A DNA stretch of 21,233 bases, taken from contig JBNGIO010005752.1 in the NCBI GenBank assembly GCA_049999805.1, positions 1 through 21,233 of the forward strand, written 5' to 3'. Position numbers and translations under genes: made by a program. The stretch is from Folioceros fuciformis (taxonomy: Eukaryota; Anthocerotophyta; Anthocerotopsida; Anthocerotales). Below the pieces are notes generated by a model. The model saw nothing but the letters and a program-made list of their open reading frames with translations. It searched no databases and was not told the DNA's origin. Of this stretch, positions 1 through 7,562 are shown one piece after another (the stretch's first letter is position 1; every line of letters starts with the position of its first letter).

Positions 1-1
1 G

Positions 2-830
2 GGTGGACAAGAGAGGATGTGAATTGATGTCTGTGTCCGGGATTGCTGCATCTACTAGGGGGAAAATTTGGAGCAGACGGTCTGCCCTTCATGACAAAAG
101 CCAAGGTTTCGGATTGGCGCAACTAAGAAGGAAGTCCCAAGGAAAGCAATGTTCTACTTTCCTATCATCCCTCGTCTACGGTGTCTATTTGCGTGCTCCA
201 TAAATGCATGTAAGCTTACATGGTGGAAATAGAATAAGAGCACTGATGGTAGCACGAGAATCTTGGCAGATACTCCGGCTTGGCAGGCCCTCGACGCTGT
301 GGATGGGTTTGGCTTGGAAGACCGGAATATTAGGCTTGGCATTTCTAGTGATGGGTTCAATCCAGGAGGTAATTGTTCATCTTTTTACTCTATCTAGCCC
401 GTCTTCCTTTTGATTCACAATCTTCCTCCATGGTTGACAACAAAGAAGCAGCATGTCCTCATGCCTATCATAATCCCAGGCCCCAAATAGGTGAGGAATA
501 TAGATGTCTTTTTATAGCCTTTGGTGCAAGAGCTGGCACAATTGTGTGTAGGTGTTATGGCAACAAATCACTCCAAGGCGGTGTCATATCCCACTCATTG
601 CTTTCGTCTACGAGCGGCCCTTGTGCATGCCACATGTGACTACCCTGGGCTTGAGGCACTATTCAGCTTGGAAGTGAGAGGATACGGTTGTTGTGTCTAC
701 TGCGAACCTCAGTTGGAAGCACGTTGGTCGGAAGCTTTAGAAAAGGTTCTGTGTGATGGATACCGTAGATGGTGCCTGTGGCCACATGATGACTGTAGAC
801 AAGCGTAGGTATGAAGACTTCTCTCGAAAT
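2..830 (+). pseudogene. CACTA (En/Spm) tnp2-type transposase fragment, decayed
   Basis: Read in the frame starting at base 2, this stretch gives a recognisable tnp2-family transposase, the DNA-cutting enzyme of CACTA transposons. In order I see a cysteine-bearing start (DVCVRDCCIY, then CPS), YFPIIPRLRCLF, RLGISSDGFNPGG, a tryptophan position converted to stop before PVFLLIHNLPPWL, IIIPGPK, NIDVFL, PLVQELAQL, DYPGLEALF and GYGCCVYC. These match the family landmarks DGFNPFG, YNLPPW, IPGPK and a late CPxC pair. The frame is broken by stops at 20 (TGA), 56, 230, 395, 488 and 515 (all TAG) and 92 (TGA). A frameshift near 770-785 moves the reading to another frame (MTVDKRRYEDF at 787). The gene is cut by the left window edge, and the later part of tnp2 is not found to the right. 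It cannot make an active enzyme. Confidence 0.85.
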
Positions 831-914
831 AATCAAACAACAAGACTTAGTAGTTTTTTCTTTTTCTTTTTTCTATTTTGAATGAAAGAGTGATTGAATA
901 CGGCCTGGGCGATT

Positions 915-923
915 CCTTTTATA
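915..923 (-). promoter_or_regulatory. Candidate minus-strand TATA box (TATAAAAGG)
   Basis: The minus strand reads GGGTATAAAAGGAAT here, a good match to a plant TATA box. About 30 nt downstream on that strand is CATTCAATCACTC, followed by an A-rich tract. No gene follows in this orientation, so the site may be the core promoter of a decayed LTR or a chance match. Confidence 0.3.
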
Positions 924-1115
924 CCCAAGAGTCTCCTTGGCTCATGGCAGTTCAATCTCCGGCATGGTTTTGGGTTAACCAATAACAAGTCCTCGGGTCT
1001 TGACAATTGCGAGAGGCCGGGTTCGAAGTTCCTTAGACAGTGGCGGAATTGTTTGGTTACAATAGCTCGTTCTCGGCTCATGACCTATGAGGATGGACTA
1101 GGCAGGAATCTCCTT

Positions 1116-1146
1116 GGCTCTTGGTGGGTTGGAATAACCAAGAGCC
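1116..1146. repeat. 10-bp perfect inverted repeat with 11-nt loop
   Basis: GGCTCTTGGT (1116-1125) and ACCAAGAGCC (1137-1146) are exact reverse complements. They could form a small hairpin or mark an element end. A related CTCCTTGGCTC block also occurs about 180 bp upstream, near 931. Confidence 0.45.
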
Positions 1147-1564
1147 TGTACAAAGGGGAGGGGAGCGTATTCCACCACGGTTGTGTGTTTAGGTGAGGTG
1201 GTGGCTTGCACCCCTACGATGGCTAAAAAGTACGCCAACTTGGCCAAAGCAAAGCCAACAACCCTAGTGGCGGATTCGATGTGGCCGAGAAGTGAAGGAA
1301 CTACCAGTCACGGAGTGCATCTAGAAGAGAGTGTCAGCAGAACATCATGGCTAGGAGCAACCTTGGCGTTAGTGGACCAGCCAGAAAGAAGGAAGCGGAG
1401 TAAGGGCCGAGCGGAGACAGTAAGCGGCGTGGCGTCAGGTCAGTGTGAAGCGTGGAATAGAATCCCCACACGAAAGGAAGAGCAGGAGATGCAGGGGACG
1501 TCACGGAGAGAGGGAGTGAGCGGCAAGGGAAGGAAGACGAGCAGCCAGGGGAAATTAGGTCTAG

Positions 1565-3236
1565 AGCAGGCATGTGATGGTAGCTCAAGCGGAGACAATG
1601 ATTTCTACCACCTCGTGGCCCAACATGGACCACTAGAAGATAAAAGAGGGTGGTTTGGTGCAGGAGCTGGGACTTGGCTTTATGGAGAAGAAGTGGTGTC
1701 ACAACAGTCCTGTTCTAGTGCAGGAGTGTGCCCGTTTTCTGAGGAACATGGGACCTGAAGAAACTCTAAGGCAGAGGCCCTAGAGTTGGAGCCTGGACTT
1801 GTTTCAAGAGGCTTATGGGCGAGAGAAGGCAGAGCAGGGAGGGGCAGTAATCGATCTACAAAGGAAAAGGCCTTTAAAAGCTGTAGTAGCTGCGCTCATG
1901 AGGCCTGGAGAAGCAAGGACTAATCGTGTTTAGGTGATGCGACAGCTAAATTCAGGGCAGTTGGTGGGGCTGGCCAATGGGTCTTATGCTTCCTACAGAG
2001 TAAAAAGTTAGACCACATTGCTGAACATTGCCTGGTGTTTCTCCATCAGGTAGTCAACAGGGCGCGAGTGGATTGGACCCAGATCATTTTTGAGCGGGCC
2101 TGTGAGGAGAGAGCCAATTTGCTATCCACTTCAACCCATCCCTCCTTCATCTTGACATTTTTATTCACCCTTTCACACACACTAAGTGTCTGACAGAGTT
2201 AGAGGTAGTGTCCTCCCTCCACAATTGGAAGCCAGTCCGAGAGGTCACGGTGGAAGAAGGTGAACATAAGGAAGTCTTGGGGGAGGACTCTAGCAGTTGG
2301 GAACCCGACTCCCCTGGGGATTCTAAGGAAGGGGTCGTGGCGACCAGGAAGAGGAAGGGCTGAGCATTTGGAAGAAGGGTGGCGAAGAGAGGGAAGAGCC
2401 TAGCAACGGAGCAAGCAGTAGCAACCCCGCCTCGAGTCACCACGTCTCGGGGTGCCGCCGGAGCGCAAGAGGAGCGAGGAGGAAAACAGGCTGACCTCTA
2501 TCCCGGATAGAAAAATGAAGCGCCAAGTCTTAACGAGTCAGTGATTGGGGCTGGAGGGCCAACGGGGACAGAAGAGGCTGTCGAGGAGTGGAAGAATATT
2601 TTCGAGATCACTCCTTTGAGCGTCCCAGCAAGAGTGGAGGCCAGAAGCGTGGCCCACGTGAAGGAGTGGTTGTGGAAAATGATGGATGTAGGGGCCACAT
2701 TGATCTGGAATTTACACGGACTAACTACTGCCATGGCTCAGACGCAGGCGGACCTCCTCAACCAGGCTGCCATGGCACTCACATGGCTCAGCATGCAGGG
2801 GCAACAAGAGCATCTGCTAAGGGTTCGGTTGGTAGAGGTGGAAGGCAAAAGCAAAGTCGCCGAGGAACACAAGCAGGCGAGTGAGGAATTACTAGGTAAA
2901 ATGCAGGGAGAGTTGGAGGTGATGGCGAAGCTGCAGGGAGAGTTGGAGGTCATGGCGAAGTAACAGGAAGCCTTGGTGAATCCGGAGAAGACAGCCCATG
3001 CCACCATCAAAGAGCTTCAAAATGAGATATCCATGACCTAGGAGCCAGTGGCAACATTGGAGAGATTTAAAAAGCTAGCCGAGAGGTATAAGAGAGAGTG
3101 GGATGAGGCTAAGGCTAGGGTTAAGAGTGAGGCGGTGAGGTCAAAGAAGGGGAGAGTTTCTGCTACAGCCGTGGCCGAAGCCACCACTGTGGTGGAATCG
3201 AACACAGTTTGCGGAGCTGGGCATCGGAGTAGCTGA
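1565..3236 (+). pseudogene. Unidentified transposon/gag-like coding relic with coiled-coil tail
   Basis: A protein-like reading runs through this region in three successive frames. From about 1565 to 2005 it contains SWPNMDH, EKKWCHNSPVLVQECARFL, DLFQEAYG and RPLKAVVAALM. From about 2010 to 2170 it contains LDHIAEHCLVFLHQVVN and RARVDWTQIIFERACEER. From about 2185 to 3236 it has an acidic/basic linker, a segment with WNLHGLTTAMAQTQADLL, and a Glu/Lys/Ala-rich coiled-coil tail ending in ERFKKLAERYKREWDEAKA. Stops interrupt it at 1634, 1781, 1931, 2361, 2508, 2961 and 3039. A globular N-terminal part plus coiled coil would suit a retrotransposon Gag or a plant transposon accessory protein, but I do not recognise the family and see no zinc knuckle, protease or reverse transcriptase. 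Joining all three frames into one ancestral gene is inference. Confidence 0.45.
2901..2960 (+). repeat. 30-bp in-frame tandem duplication
   Basis: Two adjacent 30-bp copies (2901-2930 and 2931-2960) differ at two or three bases. In the frame of the relic each encodes a ten-residue GELEVMAK-type heptad-like unit, extending the coiled coil. The duplication is followed immediately by a TAA. Confidence 0.8.
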
Positions 3237-3870
3237 GTAACCGTGGCGAAAGGAGGAACGGAAGTAGAGAGCCAGCCATCAATAAGACTAATACATATGA
3301 GCACGCAACTCCCTTGCAATGCAGAAGGCAGCCACCCCAGGACTGTCCACGGGAGGAGTGGGTAAGCACTTGTCCAGTAGAGTGCCCATTGTGCTGCGAC
3401 GTAGGGATGAGGATGTCCATGTTCTTGCTTCCAATTGTATGGTGAGTGGGTGCTCACTCTGAATGTGTATGTAGTGGTTGGAACACGAGGCGACAGGAAT
3501 TGCTGGCTACAATTTTTAACAACCACAGGCTGTTACCACTGGTTCTTGCGAATGGGTGCTGGAGCATACTCTTCACAGGTGAGCTTGTAGGAGATGATTA
3601 AAGGGGAGGTACGGGCTTGGGTGGAAGACCACACGGTGTGGTTGTCCAATGATGAAGAACTAAGGAGAAGCCCTAGGCAAATGGAAAGGGCTGTGGACAG
3701 TGGGAGTGAGGTAGAGCTATTGTGGGAAGATCTTCCGAATCAGCGGCGGGGCCGAACGGCCAGAGGGTTTCTTGGAGGTCGAGACGACCACAACGGAGAC
3801 GGGCACGGTAGTCTAGGGGACACTAGGTCAGATTTTTATTATAGTATAACAATTCATAAAGTCTAAACCA
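3237..3870. other. No assignable gene; open stretch at 3594-3866
   Basis: After the coiled-coil relic, the stretch 3594-3866 (+) is open for 90 codons with a hydrophilic composition (for example LSNDEELRRSPRQMERA). It could be a further piece of the same decayed element. No domain is recognised, and the 3240-3590 interval has stops in all frames. Confidence 0.25.
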
Positions 3871-3961
3871 GGTAGTGTTGACTGTAGAAACGTGCTAGGA
3901 ACCTTTAATTATTTTTTAAGACTCTGAAAGGCTGCTGCACTAATAGTGCTCCAAGGCCGGC

Positions 3962-3968
3962 TATATAA
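3962..3968 (+). promoter_or_regulatory. Candidate TATA box (TATATAA)
   Basis: GGCTATATAAGGGACGGGG is a strong plant-type core promoter match on the plus strand. It lies about 190 bp before the 452-bp repeat unit, and no intact gene follows. It is plausibly the promoter of an LTR or of the lost element that contained these repeats. Confidence 0.35.
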
Positions 3969-4357
3969 GGGACGGGGTTGCATCCCTCTCGGTAGACAAT
4001 TCTAGGTGTGAACTTCTGTGTGTTGAATTTGTGTGCTGTGGGTTGGATACATCCGATCGATGGTGGCGTGATTCGGCATGTTGTCCTCTTGTCACAAGAG
4101 GACCAAGAAGATCCTTGGGGTGGTTGAGAGCTGCGTGACTAGCTCCACGACTAGTGTGGCTAGTGGAAGGGGTGCTCTGCTCCTGTGAGGAAGAGAAATT
4201 TCTACAGAAGGTCAGGGTGGGAACACGAGTTTTGTGAAACCCTTGGAAAGCCGAGAGAGAACGCGACTTTCATGAAACTCTTGAGAAGCCGTCCGGCTGT
4301 GATTTTTCCCTTCCTCACTCAGCTGTCGAACCATACCATGTTTAATCTCTTTAAGGG

Positions 4358-4605
4358 GACTATATGTCCCAAGGAGGGGAGTGTGTGGCCTAGGAGGGGT
4401 CTTTGTGGCCCAAGGAGGGGACTGTGTGTCCTAAGAAGAGGCCTGTGTGGCCTAGGAGAGGTCTATGTGGCCCAAGGAGGGGGCTGTGTGTCCCAAGGAG
4501 AGGCTTGTGTGGCCTAGGAGGGGTCTGTGTGGCCCAAGGAGGGGACTATGTGTCATAAGGAGAGGCCTATGTGGCCTAGGAGGGGACTGTGTGTCCCAAG
4601 GGCTG
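4358..4605 (+). repeat. 21-bp minisatellite with about 62-bp higher-order period
   Basis: About twelve degenerate copies of a 20-21 bp G-rich unit alternate between the variants TGTGTGGCCTAGGAGGGG, TGTGGCCCAAGGAGGGG and TGTGTGTCCYAAGGAGAGG. Three variants in fixed order make a higher-order unit of about 62-63 bp. Because the unit is near 21 bp, the frames stay open and yield spurious proteins with seven-residue repeats; these are not genes. Confidence 0.85.
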
Positions 4606-4680
4606 GGGTGGCTAGTGGAGAAGGGTGCTATGGGCCGGGAGGAAGGGGAATTTTTGCAGAAGGTCAGGGTGGGAACACTA

Positions 4681-4732
4681 GTTTCGCGAAACCCCTGGAA
4701 AGCCGAGAGGGAGCGCGAGTTTCGCGAAACTC
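4681..4732. repeat. Paired perfect palindromes with TTTCGCGAAA core
   Basis: GTTTCGCGAAAC (4681-4692) and GAGTTTCGCGAAACTC (4717-4732) are perfect palindromes of 12 and 16 bp. The equivalent sites in the first 452-bp copy are degenerate (TTTTGTGAAA and CTTTCATGAAA), as expected from CpG decay of the same motif. The core resembles E2F-type sites, but a regulatory role is only speculation. Confidence 0.6.
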
Positions 4733-4830
4733 TTGTGAGCCACCTAGTTGTAATTTCTCCCTTCCTCACGCCGCTATCTAACCAAACCTAGTTCAATCTC
4801 CGTGAGAAGTCTGTGTGGCTTAAGGAGGAG

Positions 4831-5012
4831 AATTGAGTGAAGATTTAGTGCAGGTGACGTATGAGTGTTTGGAATTGTGAAGCGCTGAGGAAGATTGATG
4901 ACAAATTGAGTGGAGATTTGATGTGTGAGAAGTGAAAATAGTTGAGATTGAGAAGTGTTGAGAAAGATTGTTGATAGATTGAGTGGTGAATTAGTGAGAA
5001 TCAGAGATGCAG
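4831..5012 (+). repeat. Degenerate 73-bp tandem repeat, about 2.5 copies, ending at a gap
   Basis: AATTGAGTGAAGATTTAG (4831), AATTGAGTGGAGATTTG (4904) and GATTGAGTGGTGAATTAG (4977) are spaced exactly 73 bp apart. The flanking GAAGCGCTGAGGAAGATTG (4879) and GAAGTGTTGAGAAAGATTG (4952) show the same spacing. The array runs straight into the N run. Confidence 0.75.
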
Positions 5013-5112
5013 NNNNNNNNNNNNNNNNNNNNNNNNNNNNNNNNNNNNNNNNNNNNNNNNNNNNNNNNNNNNNNNNNNNNNNNNNNNNNNNNNNNNNNNN
5101 NNNNNNNNNNNN
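5013..5112. other. Assembly gap (100 N)
   Basis: Exactly 100 N, a conventional placeholder. It directly follows the 73-bp tandem repeat, so array copies may be missing. Confidence 0.99.
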
Positions 5113-6661
5113 GCGCCGCGATGCAGCTGCCCTAATCTGCATCTACCAATGAGATCTAGTTGTAGAATGACGAAAGAATGGGTGTGCATGAAACTCAACC
5201 TGCTCATGCTGTAGCTCCCTCACAAGCGCAGCCAGAAACCCCGTGTCCTCCAGGCGCCGCGACACGTGCGTGCGCCGGACGGGTGTGTCCACCGTGGTGG
5301 CTGAATCCACTACCAAGATTGCGAAACTCCCTGCATTGGCAGAGTTAGGGACGAAGGTGGTAAGCTCAAGTATGGTGGTGGAGTACGTCTAAATAGGAAC
5401 TGAAAGTGGATAGTCTAGAAGTCATAAATTTGGAACAACTTGACACAAACCATTCCCTTGGGATCGAATCCTAGGACTATAACGACATAAAGGGTGAATG
5501 TGGGCCTCATTGTGTTCTCGGACATAGAATTTCACTCCACAGTCGTGAAGCACCATCAATGCTCCTCGTGCCATACCTGTACCACCAATGGACACCTATT
5601 ACACTGTACATAGGGTAGAATACAGTCTGTTTTGGAGATTGCGCATCCGTCCTTGCATTGCCCTTGTCCACGTATGCAAGGTGCCGCATGTCAGAAATCC
5701 CGGTTTTGGGCTATTGTCGGAAACCGTTGATCCAACGTCGGTACTGGACCCAGTGGTGGGACAAAATAGGCTCCGTTCCTATCGAGTCAAGACAGGACCC
5801 GTCTCGTTCCGTTCGATAGAAGGGGAACTAGGGAGGTATATAATGTACGGGGAACGATATGCCAAATCGTCAATGCAAAATTGAGCACGATATTTAATAC
5901 ATGCATATCACAATCCCATGTCGCAAAACCCCCATCATAAATCTAATGATTTTGTCAAAGCTATGTCTTAAATACTATCATAAATGGCCTCAAAATGTAG
6001 TAGTGAAGGCATATCGATTGTTGCTATACACTATACAATGGTTTTGTTTCTCAATGAGTCACTATTATAAACAAAGTTTGTTGTAGTAGACAAGGTCTTA
6101 CATTTTAGGTTTCCTCCATGTAAGAGAGGCCATGTAAAAAGATGCGTTGTTAGGTTTTTCAACACCTCCTAAACAGGTGACATCCTCATGTTTTCTTGTA
6201 TTGATTTTCCTAGGCTTAGTGTACAAGAGAAGTTAGCACTGACTCTTTTGTCCTCCTTTGTGGGATGTGAGCGTAGCTCATGGTATCAGTGACTACAGAA
6301 GAGTGAGAACTAGACATCCGGTGTATGAAGTAGGTAAGTTCTATATGTGCACCTAATGTCCAAGTACAGACAAGCCTTCTATCAATGCTGTTGTACTAGA
6401 GTTTCTCTTTTTCAAGCATTCTCCTCATTTGACAAAGTCACCCATACTAATATGGATTTATATCCTATAAATTGGGAATGTTCCACTAACTTGACCGACC
6501 CCTCTGTTCCAAACTCTCATCCATTGAGCATTGCACTTGCTGGGTGTTAAGGAATGCTAGTAGTAAGGCTGGTATGGGCAGCCCATCACCTGCACTTCTC
6601 AACAATTTTGATGCACCCATAGTAGTGGACCGACCATGAATCCAACTAGAGTTTTGCTTCA
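5113..6661. other. No assignable gene; possible element remnants
   Basis: No conserved gene is recognised on either strand. Bases 5278-5392 (+) read STVVAESTTKIAKLPALAE then LGTKVV before a stop. This resembles the very end of the 1565-3236 relic (AVAEATTVVES, and AELGIGVAE in a shifted frame), so it may be a second, diverged copy. On the minus strand near 5480-5590 a short reading, LMVLHDCGVKFYVREHNEAH, is open but unidentified. The rest is AT-rich and stop-dense. Confidence 0.3.
6281..6289 (+). other. Primer-binding-site-like motif TGGTATCAG
   Basis: TGGTATCAG is the start of the common plant LTR-retrotransposon primer binding site, complementary to the 3' end of initiator tRNA-Met. It follows ...GTAGCTCA, and LTRs end in CA. 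However, the match breaks after nine bases (GTGAC rather than AGC), and no LTR pair or gag/pol is visible nearby. Confidence 0.2.
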
Positions 6662-7175
6662 AGGGATTTCCGAAGGGGACTTTTTGCTGCCAAGTTTCAT
6701 CAAATCGGAATTTTAGTACCGAAGGGGACTTTTTGCTGCCAAGTTTCATCAAATCGGAATTTTAGTACCGAAGGGGACTTTTTGCTGCCAAGTTTCATCA
6801 AATCGGAATTTNNNNNNNNNNNNNNNNNNNNNNNNNNNNNNNNNNNNNNNNNNNNNNNNNNNNNNNNNNNNNNNNNNNNNNNNNNNNNNNNNNNNNNNNN
6901 NNNNNNNNNNNATCGGAATTTCGGTACCGAAGGGGACTTCTTGCTGCCAAGTTTCATCAAATCGGAATTTCGGTACCGAAGGGGACTTCTTGCTGCCAAG
7001 TTTCATCAAATCGGAATTTCGGTACCGAAGGGGACTTCTTGCTGCCAAGTTTCATCAAATCGGAATTTCGGTACCGAAGGGGACTTCTTGCTGCCAAGTT
7101 TCATCGAATCGGAACGTCGGTACCGAAGAGGACTTATTGTTGCCAAGTTTCATCAAATCGGAATTTCGGTGCCGA
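6662..7175 (+). repeat. 49-bp minisatellite with TTCGGTACCGAA palindrome
   Basis: The unit CCGAAGGGGACTT...TGCTGCCAAGTTTCATC recurs every 49 bp, with CCGAAGG at 6670, 6719 and 6768 before the gap and at 6927, 6976, 7025, 7074 and 7123 after it. Units before the gap carry ACTTTTTGCTG and TTTTAGTACCGAA. Units after it carry ACTTCTTGCTG and, in most, a perfect 12-bp palindrome TTCGGTACCGAA (6920, 6969, 7018, 7067). The last units are degenerate, as is usual at array ends. Open frames across the array are artefacts. Confidence 0.93.
6812..6911. other. Assembly gap (100 N) inside the 49-bp array
   Basis: Exactly 100 N. The distance between matching unit positions across it (6768 to 6927, 159 bp) is not a multiple of 49, so the gap length is a placeholder and the true number of units is unknown. 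Confidence 0.99.
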
Positions 7176-7562
7176 TGAAACCGAGATCGGATTATGTGTA
7201 GGTGATAAACTGTCATGAGAAGACGACTCGTTAGATTGAATGTAAAACTGATGTAACTGTGCCTTAATTTACAATTAATCGAATTCGGACAGGCGACCAA
7301 AAATTGGAGTCAAAGCGGGAAACCGGGTTAGTCAGTCTGGGCATAACGAGGCAAGCATTCGGTAGTATACAACCGGAGTCCTCAGAAAACGAATGAAGGT
7401 GGACTGTCCAGCACTGCGACCGCGTCCAATCACAAGCCCACATCCTATCATCACAACCACTGGACTTGGTAGCTCCGATTTGGACGGCGGTCACCCAGCC
7501 AGAAGTACAGCGACTTCTTTTATAAAGGATTTCTCCGCATTTTGGCGTCGGAAGCCGTGTTA
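7176..7562. other. 3' flank of the PHD gene
   Basis: This stretch lies downstream of the PHD gene stop on the minus strand and probably includes its 3' UTR. I see no consensus AATAAA on the minus strand close to the stop and no coding sequence. Long minus-strand open frames here overlap exon 16 in the wrong frame and are shadows. Confidence 0.4.

Larger units (their letters stand above)
831..1564. other. No recognisable gene; possible LTR-like sequence
   Basis: The tnp2 reading fades into a T-rich tract (about 854-883) and no family is recognised from there to 1564. A frame starting near 1183 is open but compositionally simple (rich in R, K, G, E, S) and shows no domain. The T-rich tract and the minus-strand TATA motif at 915-923 suggest part of another inserted element, perhaps an LTR, but no boundaries can be shown. 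Confidence 0.3.
4156..4805 (+). repeat. 452-bp repeat unit, 1.4 copies
   Basis: The block starting GTGGCTAGTGGA at 4156 recurs at 4608 (GTGGCTAGTGGA), and CAGAAGGTCAGGGTGGGAAC at 4205 recurs at 4657, both offset by exactly 452 bp. Similarity continues through the GAAAC...GAAAGCCGAGAG and CCCTTCCTCAC segments to about 4805. The first unit contains the 21-bp minisatellite. The second copy ends where the 73-bp repeat begins. Confidence 0.8.

Noticed and set aside
1015-1035. GGGTTCGAAGTTCC, resembling a tRNA T-arm
   Set aside because: No acceptor stem, D-arm or anticodon arm can be placed around it.
4185-4791. Open frames of 84-110 codons on both strands with WPRRGLC-like seven-residue repeats
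   Set aside because: They are translations of a 21-bp minisatellite; all frames stay open because the unit is near a multiple of three, and no domain or start context supports a gene.
5450-5480. CTTGGGATCGAATCCTAGG, resembling a tRNA T-arm
   Set aside because: It is only a short palindrome-like stretch; the other tRNA arms are missing.
6700-7201. Repetitive proteins of about 99-139 codons on both strands
   Set aside because: They are translations of the 49-bp minisatellite and pass through the N run.
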